This document shows positions 35,374 to 43,144 of a DNA stretch of 64,000 nt, one piece after another. How positions within the stretch are numbered: position 1 is the stretch's first letter; every line of letters begins with the position of its first letter. The translations under genes were made by a program, and so were the position numbers. A model generated the notes under the pieces. That model worked only from the letters and a program-made list of their open reading frames with translations, was not told where the DNA came from and did not search any database. The DNA is from Haloplanus litoreus (GTDB taxonomy: Archaea > Halobacteriota > Halobacteria > Halobacteriales > Haloferacaceae): the NCBI RefSeq assembly GCF_042677945.1, contig NZ_JBHUDN010000026.1; one strand, written 5' to 3'.

Positions 35374-36138
35374 ATGACGACAGAAGGAAACGAACGGAAT
35401 CGGCCGCGGTCGAATCGCTTCAGTGCCGCCCACGTCGTGGGCCGGATCACGGGCGTCCTCCACCGGGTGACGCGGAGTCGCACGGTGAAGTGGGGGAGTC
35501 TGCTCTTCGGAGTGCTCTCTTTCGCTCTCGTGTTCGGGACCGCTTCGAAGACGATGTACGGCATCGAACACGGTGGAAACCTCCTCGCGTACTGGCACAT
35601 CGCTCTCGCGTGGGTCGCCGCTTCGGCGCTGGGAACGACGTTCCTCGGGAGCGTACTCTACCTCCGCTATCGGGGGCGCTTCTGGAGTCGGCTGGCACAC
35701 AGTGCCGGCGAACTCGGCTTTCTGTTCGCGACGGTGACGCTCGTCCTCGGGAGCGCGTGGGGCAAGGTCATCTGGAACTCCTGGTGGGAGTGGACCGACG
35801 TCCGCCTCGTGACCTTCCTCATCGTGTGGTTCATCTACGCGGGGTATCTCGTGGTGTCGTCGTCGACGGACCCGGAGACGGGCGACCGATACGCTGCGGT
35901 GTACGGCGTCATCGGGTTCGTCACCGTCCCCATCTCCTACGCCTCCACCCGACTGTGGACGCCGACGTTCCACGAGACCACCATCGGGAACCCGCAGGTC
36001 AGCGCGAACATCGAGCCCACGACGCTGCTCGTGACCGTCGTCGCGGCGACGTTCCTGTACGTCTATCTCCTAGGACTCCGCATCCAGGTGCACGAAGTCG
36101 AAGACCGAATTCGCGGACTCGACCGCTCACGGAGGTGA
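35374..36138 (+). CDS. ccmC: Haem transport protein CcmC
   Basis: 254 aa with six membrane helices. The WWD haem motif reads WGKVIWNSWWEWTDVRL; conserved His residues sit in YWHIALAWVA and FHETTI. CcmC passes haem to the chaperone CcmE in System I. An N-terminal polar region of about 35 residues is typical of haloarchaeal versions. It is 4 bp after ccdA and 5 bp before the ccmD-like gene. Confidence 0.93.
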   Translation: MTTEGNERNRPRSNRFSAAHVVGRITGVLHRVTRSRTVKWGSLLFGVLSFALVFGTASKTMYGIEHGGNLLAYWHIALAWVAASALGTTFLGSVLYLRYRGRFWSRLAHSAGELGFLFATVTLVLGSAWGKVIWNSWWEWTDVRLVTFLIVWFIYAGYLVVSSSTDPETGDRYAAVYGVIGFVTVPISYASTRLWTPTFHETTIGNPQVSANIEPTTLLVTVVAATFLYVYLLGLRIQVHEVEDRIRGLDRSRR

Positions 36139-36143
36139 CACGC

Positions 36144-36260
36144 ATGGAACCACTCCTCCTGTTCGGCTACACGACGCTGTTCGTCGCGCTGTTCGGCTAC
36201 GCGGCGTACCTCCAGCGCCGGCTGACGAGACTCGAACGCCGCCTGAACGACGCCCGGTAG
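36144..36260 (+). CDS. ccmD: CcmD-like small membrane protein
   Basis: 38 aa: one membrane helix (LLLFGYTTLFVALFGYAAYL) followed by a basic amphipathic tail QRRLTRLERRLND. CcmD has just this shape and stabilises the CcmABC-CcmE complex. The gene follows ccmC by 5 bp with a ggaggtg ribosome-binding site. Too small for homology alone to prove it; position carries much of the argument. Confidence 0.8.
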   Translation: MEPLLLFGYTTLFVALFGYAAYLQRRLTRLERRLNDAR

Positions 36261-36271
36261 GCCGACGCCGA

Positions 36272-36946
36272 TCACTCTTCGACGACGAACTCGAACGTTG
36301 CGAGTCCGGCCAGCAACAGGACCCCGGAGTAGAGACAGAGGAGCCGGAGCCAGGTGCCCGTCCGGGCACCCGTCGTGAGCGCTGCGGTGAGTTCGACGCC
36401 CGCGAGCAACACGGGGACGACGAGCGGAACGAGCAACAGCGGCAGGGCGAGTTCGTCGAGTCCGGAGCGGACGGTGAGTGTGGCGACGACGACGCCCACG
36501 GCGGCGAAGCCGACGGCGGCGACGGCGACGACGCCGAGCAGCGCGACCACCGTCCGGAGCGTCGGGGCGTAGCCGAGTAGGACCGTCGTCGCCCCGAGTG
36601 TCTCCACGTTCACCGCGAAGACGAACAGCGACGTACTCGCCACCTTCCCGAGGTAGACGGCCGAGCGATCCACCGGGGCGATCAGCATCCCGTCGAGCGC
36701 GCCGTTCCGATCCTCGAGGGCCGCCGTCTTCGTCACGCCGAGCGTCCCGCCGAAGACGAACGCGATCCAGAGGGCTCCCCGCCCGAGGACCGCCGGGTTC
36801 CGGAACGTCTTGACGAAACTGAACGCGAAGGCGAGGACGACGAGCAAGGCAAAGACCGCCATCGTCGTCGTGACGCTTTTGGTCCGGCTCTCGAGCAGGA
36901 GGTCCTTCCTGACGATCCGGTAGATTGTGGCGAGAAACCGCCGCAT
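36272..36946 (-). CDS. ccmB: Haem exporter permease CcmB
   Basis: 224 aa with six helices. Family motifs: RIVRKDLLLESRTK at the start, LWIAFVFGGTLGVTK, ALDGMLIAPVDRSAVYLGK and LPLLLVPLVVPVLLAG. CcmB is the membrane part of the CcmAB ABC transporter that drives release of haem-loaded CcmE. It follows ccmA with a 1-bp overlap on the minus strand and converges with ccmD. Confidence 0.95.
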   Translation of the reverse strand: MRRFLATIYRIVRKDLLLESRTKSVTTTMAVFALLVVLAFAFSFVKTFRNPAVLGRGALWIAFVFGGTLGVTKTAALEDRNGALDGMLIAPVDRSAVYLGKVASTSLFVFAVNVETLGATTVLLGYAPTLRTVVALLGVVAVAAVGFAAVGVVVATLTVRSGLDELALPLLLVPLVVPVLLAGVELTAALTTGARTGTWLRLLCLYSGVLLLAGLATFEFVVEE

Positions 36947-37698
36947 CAGCGTCCCTCCGCCCCGTCGTCGACGCCGATTGCGGCGTGATACGCCGATTCG
37001 AAGGCTGCCGCCGAGGAGCCGTCCAGATCGACGTCCGTCTCCAGGCGACCGCGGTCGACGACGAGCGCGCGGTCACACCGGTCGAAGCCGCGGTCGAGGT
37101 CGTGAGTCGTCACCACGACGGTGCGGTCGTCGAACGTGTCGAGGACGGCCGCGAGGTCGGCCACCGACCGCTGGTCGAGTCCGGTGTACGGTTCGTCCAA
37201 CAGGAGGACGTCGGGGCGGTGGAGGAGTGCCCGCGCGAGCGACAGTCGTTTGCGGAGGCCGTGTGAGAACTCGGCCGGTCGCCGGCTCGCCCGCCCGGCC
37301 AGGTTCACCGTTTCGAGTACCGACTCGCAGCGTCGCGCCGCGTCGTCGAGGTCGTGGAGGGCGGCGTGAAAGCGGAGGTTCTCGCGGGCCGTGAGGTCGT
37401 CGTACAGCATCGACTCGTGGGTCACGACGCCGATCGTACGGTAGACGGTGTGGTCGTCCGGCGTGAGCGCCGACCCGCCGAGGCTGATCGTTCCGGTCGT
37501 GGGCCGAACCAGACCCGCGAGCATGCGCAACAGGGTGGTCTTGCCGGCGCCGTTCGGGCCGAACAGGCCGACAGTCTCCCCCGCGTCCACCGCGAAGGAG
37601 ACGTCGTCGACGGCGGTCACCCGGCCGTAGGTCTTCGTCACTCCCTCGACGCGAATCGTGGCCGCCGTTGCCCGCCCCGGTCGGGGCGCTGAGGTCAT
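36946..37698 (-). CDS. ccmA: Haem exporter ATPase CcmA
   Basis: 250 aa from the ATG at 37698, which overlaps the ccmE stop by 4 bp. Walker A GPNGAGKTTLL, signature FSHGLRKRLSLARALL (SHG in place of SGG), Walker B VLLLDEPYTGLD, and the H-loop VVVTTHDL. The frame is open further upstream to 38100, but that stretch is antisense to ccmE and not coding. Forms the CcmAB transporter with the next gene. Confidence 0.95.
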   Translation of the reverse strand: MTSAPRPGRATAATIRVEGVTKTYGRVTAVDDVSFAVDAGETVGLFGPNGAGKTTLLRMLAGLVRPTTGTISLGGSALTPDDHTVYRTIGVVTHESMLYDDLTARENLRFHAALHDLDDAARRCESVLETVNLAGRASRRPAEFSHGLRKRLSLARALLHRPDVLLLDEPYTGLDQRSVADLAAVLDTFDDRTVVVTTHDLDRGFDRCDRALVVDRGRLETDVDLDGSSAAAFESAYHAAIGVDDGAEGR

Positions 37699-38069
37699 CG
37701 AGTCTCTGGCGGCCGTTCGGAGCCCTCGTGGGCGCGGACCGAGAGCTGTTTGGCGACGACTCTGTCGCCCTCGACCCGACCCTTCGCGACGACGATGCGG
37801 TTCTCCGCCATCGTGTCCGGAAGCGTGCCCTCGTAGACGACTCGCATCGAGTGGTTGCCGTCGGCTACCTCGAACGTCGCCGTCCGTCCCTGCGTCTCGA
37901 GGTCGTCGACAGATCCCTCGAGGTTCACCCACTCCCCGTCGTAGTTCTTCTCGGAGAGTTGTGTCGGGCTGACGAACGCGGCCGAGGCGTTCATGCTCGT
38001 CGCCCCGAGCACACCCAGGAGGACCAGAACCCCGACAGTCGTGACCAGGAGCTTGTTCTTCCGTCGCAC
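37695..38069 (-). CDS. ccmE: CcmE-like haem chaperone with an atypical haem site
   Basis: 124 aa. A signal anchor (residues 6-24) precedes an OB-fold matching CcmE: PTQLSEKNYDGEWVNLEGSV, VVYEGTLPDTMAENRIVVAKG and VAKQLSVRAHEGSE. In bacteria the haem-binding motif is HxxxY and in many archaea CxxxY. Here the region reads AHEGSE (His114), with Glu118 rather than Tyr at +4 and no Cys. First gene of the leftward ccmE-ccmA-ccmB operon. The identity is supported by operon and fold; the haem-binding chemistry may differ. Confidence 0.85.
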   Translation of the reverse strand: MRRKNKLLVTTVGVLVLLGVLGATSMNASAAFVSPTQLSEKNYDGEWVNLEGSVDDLETQGRTATFEVADGNHSMRVVYEGTLPDTMAENRIVVAKGRVEGDRVVAKQLSVRAHEGSERPPETR

Positions 38070-38232
38070 TGGTCCAGCATCGGGGGCGCCCGTTCTTCAT
38101 TGTGTCGGATCTTCACCGCCGATGACTGGTGGAGTCATGGGACCGACGCTCACGACCGACCGCCGTTCGATCCCCGAACCGATCGGTGGATTCGGGCCAC
38201 AGATACTTGCCGGACGATTGCCTAGGCGGCCC

Positions 38233-39816
38233 ATGCCAGACCGTCGGGTACGGGTGACGGGGACCCTGTTCGTGGCCGTACTGCTCGTTTTCGCCGGAGT
38301 CTCGCCGGCGCTCGCGACGACCGACGCCGGACCCGTGGCTGGCGACGGGTGGACGACGGCGACCACCCTCCCGGCGTCCGCGGCGACGACGGCCCCACAG
38401 CAGGAAGGGTCGTCCCTCCACGAGCGCATCGTCGCCTCGCGCAACGACGAACCGGGGAGCGTGTCGCTCACGTTCGAGTACCGCGTTCCGGACTCGGTGA
38501 CGGGGCTTCGGGTCGGCGTTCCCGTCCTCTCGATTCCGGGAATCACCGTCGCGAGCACCGACGGCTTCGAGCGGACGGAGACGACGCGGTTCCTCTGGGA
38601 CACCGAGACGGACCGGCCCAGCGTCACCCTGCGTCTCGCCGTCGGCGACGAACTCGGGAGCGGCGTCCGCGGCGTCGAACGCGGTGACTGGGCGCTCGTC
38701 TCCCAGCCGAACACTCGCGTGCAGATCCGGACCGACGACCGGGCCGTCCGGACCTCCTCCTTCGGCGTCGCGTCCGGTGAGCCGGGGTACGCGAGCAGCC
38801 ACCTGGCGTATCTCGGCACGCACGAGCGTCGGAACGTGACCGTCGCCGACGAACGGGCGACGTTCGTCCTCGGGGCGGAGGACGCCGACCCCACGCGGGC
38901 CACCGCGTTCCTGACCGCCGCGAACGAGCACTTCGACTTCGGCGTCCAGCGGGAGCGGATCACGGTGTTCGTCCTGCCCCTGAACGAGGACGCGACGACC
39001 GGCGTGGACGCGGCCACCGTCGACACGGCCTTCTGGGTCGGTCAGAGTGGTCTCGGTTTCGACGGCACGGGGGCGGTGTTCGCCCACGAGTACGTCCACA
39101 CGCGACTGGGGACCGTCGGCGTCGACGACGCGACGTGGCTGACGGAGGCGAGCGCCGAGTACTACGGCCACCTGTTCGCGCTCAACGATGGCGTCGGGGA
39201 CTACGAGACGTTCCGATCGGATCTCCGGGCGAGCGAGTACGACCCCGACCGGCGGTCGGTGGTGCTCACGGACCCGGAGACGTGGACGGGGACTACCGCC
39301 CACTACGACAAGGGCGCCCACGTCCTCGCCGCCCTCGACGCGGAGATCAGACGCCGCACCGACGGGGCGCGGACCCTCCGTGACGTGTTCACCGGGCGGT
39401 CGGAGCCGTTCCGTGACTACCGGGCCTTCCGAACGGCGGTGACCCGCGTGGCCGACGACGACTCGCTCGGCCCGTGGCTGGATCGCTACGTCACCACCGA
39501 CGCCCTGCCACCGCTCCCGGAGAACCCCCGGTACTACGTGGCCGCCCCGTCGCTCGACCCGGACGGCGACGGCACGGCGAGCGGTGCCGAAGTCGAGCGC
39601 GGCCGCCACCCGTTCGTGGCTGGCGCCGGTCCGGACGGCGCGGTCACGACGTCGACGGCAACGGACACGACCGACGGGACGGAGACGACGGCAGGTGCGG
39701 GACGGACGACGACCACTCCCCCGACGGAAACCGAGGGATCGGCGCCCGGATTCGGCGTCGTCGCGGCGCTGGCGGCGCTCCTGATCGTGGTACGACTGGA
39801 GAAACGGCGGCAGTAG
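38233..39816 (+). CDS. Secreted HExxH metallopeptidase with PGF-CTERM-like anchor
   Basis: 527 aa from the ATG at 38233. A Sec signal (TLFVAVLLVFAGVSPALA) precedes a beta-rich region. A gluzincin-like zinc site follows, HEYVH (285-289), with a downstream acid in WLTEASAEYYG. The C-terminus is a Thr-rich stalk followed by APGFGVVAALAALLIVV and RLEKRRQ, which fits the PGF-CTERM signal processed by archaeosortase A. Before the stalk lies a DPDGDGTASGAEVERG motif, an EF-hand-like calcium site. The protein would be anchored on the surface and cleave peptides outside the cell. It is divergent from ccmE; no functional link is evident. Confidence 0.88.
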   Translation: MPDRRVRVTGTLFVAVLLVFAGVSPALATTDAGPVAGDGWTTATTLPASAATTAPQQEGSSLHERIVASRNDEPGSVSLTFEYRVPDSVTGLRVGVPVLSIPGITVASTDGFERTETTRFLWDTETDRPSVTLRLAVGDELGSGVRGVERGDWALVSQPNTRVQIRTDDRAVRTSSFGVASGEPGYASSHLAYLGTHERRNVTVADERATFVLGAEDADPTRATAFLTAANEHFDFGVQRERITVFVLPLNEDATTGVDAATVDTAFWVGQSGLGFDGTGAVFAHEYVHTRLGTVGVDDATWLTEASAEYYGHLFALNDGVGDYETFRSDLRASEYDPDRRSVVLTDPETWTGTTAHYDKGAHVLAALDAEIRRRTDGARTLRDVFTGRSEPFRDYRAFRTAVTRVADDDSLGPWLDRYVTTDALPPLPENPRYYVAAPSLDPDGDGTASGAEVERGRHPFVAGAGPDGAVTTSTATDTTDGTETTAGAGRTTTTPPTETEGSAPGFGVVAALAALLIVVRLEKRRQ

Positions 39817-39825
39817 TCGGCGGCG

Positions 39826-39984
39826 TCAGGCCCGCCGGAGTCCCTCGCCGAGGCCGGTCGCCTCGCCGCACTCCGGACACTCGTACGTCCAGCCGTCTCT
39901 GGTCGCGCGCCCCTCGGGGAACTCGGCTTCGCACTTTCGGCAGACCAGAAGATCCCGGCGGGTAGAGACGTGCAGTTGCGGCAT
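39826..39984 (-). CDS. Small zinc-ribbon protein
   Basis: 52 aa from the ATG at 39984: MPQLHVSTRRDLLVCRKC, then WTYECPECGEATGL. Two CxxC pairs (CRKC and CPEC) make one zinc ribbon. Haloarchaea encode many such mini zinc-finger proteins; a few affect biofilm or regulation, most are unknown. A longer start at 40062 has no support. Confidence 0.75.
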   Translation of the reverse strand: MPQLHVSTRRDLLVCRKCEAEFPEGRATRDGWTYECPECGEATGLGEGLRRA

Positions 39985-40113
39985 AATCGGAGAATCTACA
40001 GCATCCACTATGAACGTGTCGTTTCGGTTCCATACCCGCGCGAGTTCGGGCCGGTCGGACACTTCCGCCGCCGTCCGTGGGTTCCCGCAACGCGTCGGCG
40101 GTCCGACGTCACC

Positions 40114-41544
40114 TCACTCGTCGTCGCCGCTCAGGATGCCGCGGTGAGTCATCCGCTCGGGGTCGAGTACCGCGTCCGCCTCGGCCGCCGTAAGGTAGCC
40201 CTTCTCGATGGCCACCTCGCGGACGGTCTTGTCCTCTTTCAGCGCCGTTTTGGCGACTTCGGAGGCCTTGTCGTAGCCGATGGCGGGGTTGAGCGCCGTC
40301 GCGAGCGCCATCGACCGATCGACCGCGTCGGCGCAGTGGTCCTCGTTGGCCGCCAGTTTCGCCACGAACTTCTCGGCGAACGTCTCGGCGGCGTTCGCGA
40401 GGAGCGCCGCGGACTGCAGGAAGTTGTGGGCGATGACGGGTTTGTAGAGGTTCAAGTCGAGTTGGCCGCCCGCGGCCCCCGCGGAGACGGCGGCGTCGTT
40501 GCCCACCACCTGGGTGTGGACCTGGTTGACCGCCTCGGCGACGACCGGGTTGATCTTCCCGGGCATGATCGACGACCCCGGCTGGTTCTCCGGTTGTTCG
40601 ATCTCTCCGAGCCCGTTTCGCGGTCCGGAGGCGAGCAGACGGAGGTCGTTCGCGATTTTGTTCAGGGAGCCGGCGACCGTCCGGAGCGCACCGTGGGCCT
40701 CGCCCATCGCGTCGTGGGCGGCCTGTGCCTCGAAGTGGTCGTCGGCCTCGCGGAAGTCGATCCCCGTCTCCTCGGCGATGTACGCGGCCGCGCGCGCCGG
40801 GAACTCGGGGTGGGTGTTCAGGCCGGTCCCAGTCGCCGTCCCGCCGAGGGCGAGTTCGGCCAGACGCGGTGCGACCGACTCACAGCGCTCGATGCCCTTC
40901 TCGACCTGGGTTCGGTAGCCGCCGAACTCCTGGCCGAGGCGGACGGGCGTGGCGTCCTGCAGGTGCGTGCGCCCGGTCTTGACGACGCCGTCGAACGCCT
41001 CGGCCTTGGCGTCGAGTTCGGCGGCGAGCGTCTCCAGCCCGGGGATCAGGTCCTTTGTCACCGCCTCCAGCGCGGCGACGTGCATCGCCGTCGGGATCAC
41101 GTCGTTGGAGGACTGTCCGAAGTTGACGTGGTCGTTGGGGTGGACGACCCGGTCGCCCACCTCGCTCCCCATCACCTCGGCCGCGCGGTTGGCGATCACT
41201 TCGTTGGCGTTCATGTTGGAGGAGGTGCCCGAGCCGGTCTGGAAGACGTCGACCGGGAACTGGTCGTCGTGGTCGCCGGCGATCACCTCGTCGGCGGCGG
41301 CGACGATGGCGTCCGCGACGTCCTCGTCGAGCAGCTCCAGATCACGGTTGGCCTGCGCCGCCGACTTCTTGACGACGCCGAGCGCCCGGACGAACCGTCG
41401 ACCGAACCGTTCGTCGCTAATCGGGAAGTTCTCGACGGCGCGCTGGGTCTGTGCCCCCCAGTACGCGTCCGCGGGGACGCGAACCTCGCCGAGGCTATCC
41501 CGTTCGAGACGGAACTCGTTCGCTTCGCTGGAATCGTCGCTCAT
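40114..41544 (-). CDS. fumC: Class II fumarate hydratase
   Basis: 476 aa. Fumarase/aspartase superfamily motifs: VPADAYWGAQTQRAVENF, GSGTSSNMNANEVIANRA, GRTHLQDATPV, TGTGLNTHPEF and the signature GSSIMPGKINPV. It converts fumarate to L-malate in the citric acid cycle, in the cytoplasm. It is the oxygen-stable, iron-free class. It lies 37 bp downstream of bolA on the same strand, so the two may be co-transcribed. Confidence 0.97.
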   Translation of the reverse strand: MSDDSSEANEFRLERDSLGEVRVPADAYWGAQTQRAVENFPISDERFGRRFVRALGVVKKSAAQANRDLELLDEDVADAIVAAADEVIAGDHDDQFPVDVFQTGSGTSSNMNANEVIANRAAEVMGSEVGDRVVHPNDHVNFGQSSNDVIPTAMHVAALEAVTKDLIPGLETLAAELDAKAEAFDGVVKTGRTHLQDATPVRLGQEFGGYRTQVEKGIERCESVAPRLAELALGGTATGTGLNTHPEFPARAAAYIAEETGIDFREADDHFEAQAAHDAMGEAHGALRTVAGSLNKIANDLRLLASGPRNGLGEIEQPENQPGSSIMPGKINPVVAEAVNQVHTQVVGNDAAVSAGAAGGQLDLNLYKPVIAHNFLQSAALLANAAETFAEKFVAKLAANEDHCADAVDRSMALATALNPAIGYDKASEVAKTALKEDKTVREVAIEKGYLTAAEADAVLDPERMTHRGILSGDDE

Positions 41545-41581
41545 GCGCGAGCGGACGGGAGCCGCGTCGTAAAAACTACCG

Positions 41582-41851
41582 TTACGCCTCCGGGCCGTGT
41601 TCCTCGTACGCCTCCGGCGTGTACGTCTTCATCTCCATGGCGTGGATGTCGGTCGTCATGTGACCCTCCAGCGCGTCGTAGACGAGTTGGTGTTGCTGGA
41701 CCAGCGGCAGGCCCTCGAAGGCCGGCGAGACGACCACGGCGGCGAAGTGGGCGTCCTCGTGGTCCTCGTCGGGAACCCGGGGCTTGGTGACCGTCGCCTC
41801 GGCGTCCTCGATTCCCTCCTCGATGAGTCGCTCGACTTCGGCGGTGTCCAT
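41582..41851 (-). CDS. BolA family protein
   Basis: 89 aa from the ATG at 41851. BolA fold with HFAAVVVSPAFEGLPLVQQH and LVYDALEGHMTTDIHAMEMK; the conserved His in DIHAM is the iron-sulfur ligand used with monothiol glutaredoxins. BolA proteins take part in iron-sulfur cluster handling. It precedes fumC on the minus strand and is divergent from the RHH gene. Confidence 0.93.
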   Translation of the reverse strand: MDTAEVERLIEEGIEDAEATVTKPRVPDEDHEDAHFAAVVVSPAFEGLPLVQQHQLVYDALEGHMTTDIHAMEMKTYTPEAYEEHGPEA

Positions 41852-41959
41852 ACCGTATGGGGGGGGCCGTCGCACAAAAACTGCGGGGTCGTCACGTCTC
41901 CCCCGCCGGCCGGCCCCAACTTACGCAGACGATGCGAGCGAATAGATCGTCTGACAAAA

Positions 41960-41967
41960 GTATAATA
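41960..41967 (+). promoter_or_regulatory. TATA box of the RHH regulator gene
   Basis: gtataata lies 25-32 nt before the ATG at 41992, so the transcript is predicted to be leaderless. It is in the 140-bp divergent gap with bolA. Confidence 0.55.
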
Positions 41968-41991
41968 TCCCTCAAGAATGTGTCATAGGGT

Positions 41992-42438
41992 ATGGTCAAG
42001 AGCACGGTCCGATTTCCCGAATCGGTGGTCGGGGAAATCGAGACGCTCGTCGAGGAGGACCGGTTCGAGAGCAAATCGGAGTTCTACCGCTTCTCGACGG
42101 ACTACGTGCTGAATCAGGTTCTGGACGACTACGACCCGGCAACCATCGACTACGCGGATATCAAGGCCGAGGTGATGCCGCAGGTGGAGCGCGAACTCGG
42201 CACCGACGCGGAGACGGAGCACCCACCCTTCTTCGAATCAGTCTCGTTCGTCAGAAAACTCGCCCTCCGTCGGAAGTTCGACGACGCGGAGGATTTCATC
42301 GACCACCAGTACACGGCGGGTGACCGACACGCCATCGTACTCGAAGAACTCCTGCGACTGTACCGCGCCGACGCCGCGGCGGATACGCGACCCGACCCGC
42401 CCAGCCGTGACCGTCAGCCCGTCGAACGGGAGCAGTAA
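41992..42438 (+). CDS. Ribbon-helix-helix (CopG-like) transcriptional regulator
   Basis: 148 aa. The N-terminal RHH motif is VKSTVRFPESVVGEIETL then ESKSEFYRFSTDYVL, typical of CopG/Arc-type DNA-binding dimers. The remainder is helical and acidic (FESVSFVRKLALRRKFDD) and probably mediates oligomerisation or partner binding. The short leaderless promoter suggests autoregulation is possible. It is followed 18 bp later by a zinc-finger gene. Targets unknown. Confidence 0.85.
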   Translation: MVKSTVRFPESVVGEIETLVEEDRFESKSEFYRFSTDYVLNQVLDDYDPATIDYADIKAEVMPQVERELGTDAETEHPPFFESVSFVRKLALRRKFDDAEDFIDHQYTAGDRHAIVLEELLRLYRADAAADTRPDPPSRDRQPVEREQ

Positions 42439-42456
42439 GCGAGCCACCCGCTCTCC

Positions 42457-42720
42457 ATGTCCCCGGTCGACACCGCCCGAACTCGCAGTTGCATCCGATG
42501 CAACAAGCAGTTCGAGGAACCGGCAGGGACGGTGACGCGAATCTGTGAGGGCTGTCGCACGCCGAGCGCGGGCGTGTACGTGGACTTTGTCGCCGGAACC
42601 GTCGTGAACTGCTCCCGCGAGCGGACCTGTATTCGCTGTGGCGCCGGCTTCACCGAACGTCCGGGCGAGATTACGCGGCTCTGTCCAGGGTGCGATTCGA
42701 ACCACGTCAGCCTGGACTGA
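42457..42720 (+). CDS. Double zinc-ribbon protein
   Basis: 87 aa with two repeated C4 modules: CIRCNKQFEEPAGTVTRICEGC and a similar CIRCGAGFTERPGEITRLCPGC unit about 50 residues on, each CxxC-x(n)-CxxC. The two halves look like an internal duplication. It may bind nucleic acid or protein. It probably shares a transcript with the RHH gene 18 bp upstream. Confidence 0.75.
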   Translation: MSPVDTARTRSCIRCNKQFEEPAGTVTRICEGCRTPSAGVYVDFVAGTVVNCSRERTCIRCGAGFTERPGEITRLCPGCDSNHVSLD

Positions 42721-42735
42721 CGTGCGCTCCGTGCC

Positions 42736-43056
42736 CTACATCTGGTAGCGACGTTCGTCGTCGCGCTGTGGGTACTGATTCGCGCCCGTCATCTCGTCGT
42801 AGGTCATCCCCGAGAGGTACTCGTCGTAGGTCACGTCGTAGCCCTGCCGGAGGTGGAAATCCAGGTCGCCGGTGTCGACCGTCGAGCGATAGAGCGCGTG
42901 GACCGCCCGCCGGACGAGTTCGCCCTCGTCGCCCCCGAGGGCCGCCGAGAGCATCGCGAGTTCGTTGCGCGTCTCCCGATCCAGGTCGACCGTGAGTTCG
43001 TCGCCGAGGTCGCTGTAGGCGTCTTCTACGTCCACGGTGAGTTCGTCGAGACTCAT
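42736..43056 (-). CDS. Hypothetical protein (haloarchaeal, RHH-like helix content)
   Basis: 106 aa from the ATG at 43056. The central part DLDRETRNELAMLSAALGG, DEGELVRRAVHALYRST has the look of a ribbon-helix-helix or coiled domain; the tail is acidic and polar (TYDEYLSGMTYDEMTG). No named family. Convergent with the zinc-ribbon gene and divergent from mutY, with 88 bp between starts. Confidence 0.7.
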   Translation of the reverse strand: MSLDELTVDVEDAYSDLGDELTVDLDRETRNELAMLSAALGGDEGELVRRAVHALYRSTVDTGDLDFHLRQGYDVTYDEYLSGMTYDEMTGANQYPQRDDERRYQM

Positions 43057-43144
43057 ACGCCGGCAAGGTCCGGCCGCCGAATACGGCTTTCGCTCCCCGT
43101 CCCGAACCAGCACGCCTAACGGGCCGCGACGCCACCCTCAGACG

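Noticed and set aside
38113..39609. A 498-residue minus-strand frame opposite the HExxH peptidase
   Set aside because: No domain, Arg-rich shadow of a gene with signal peptide and zinc site.
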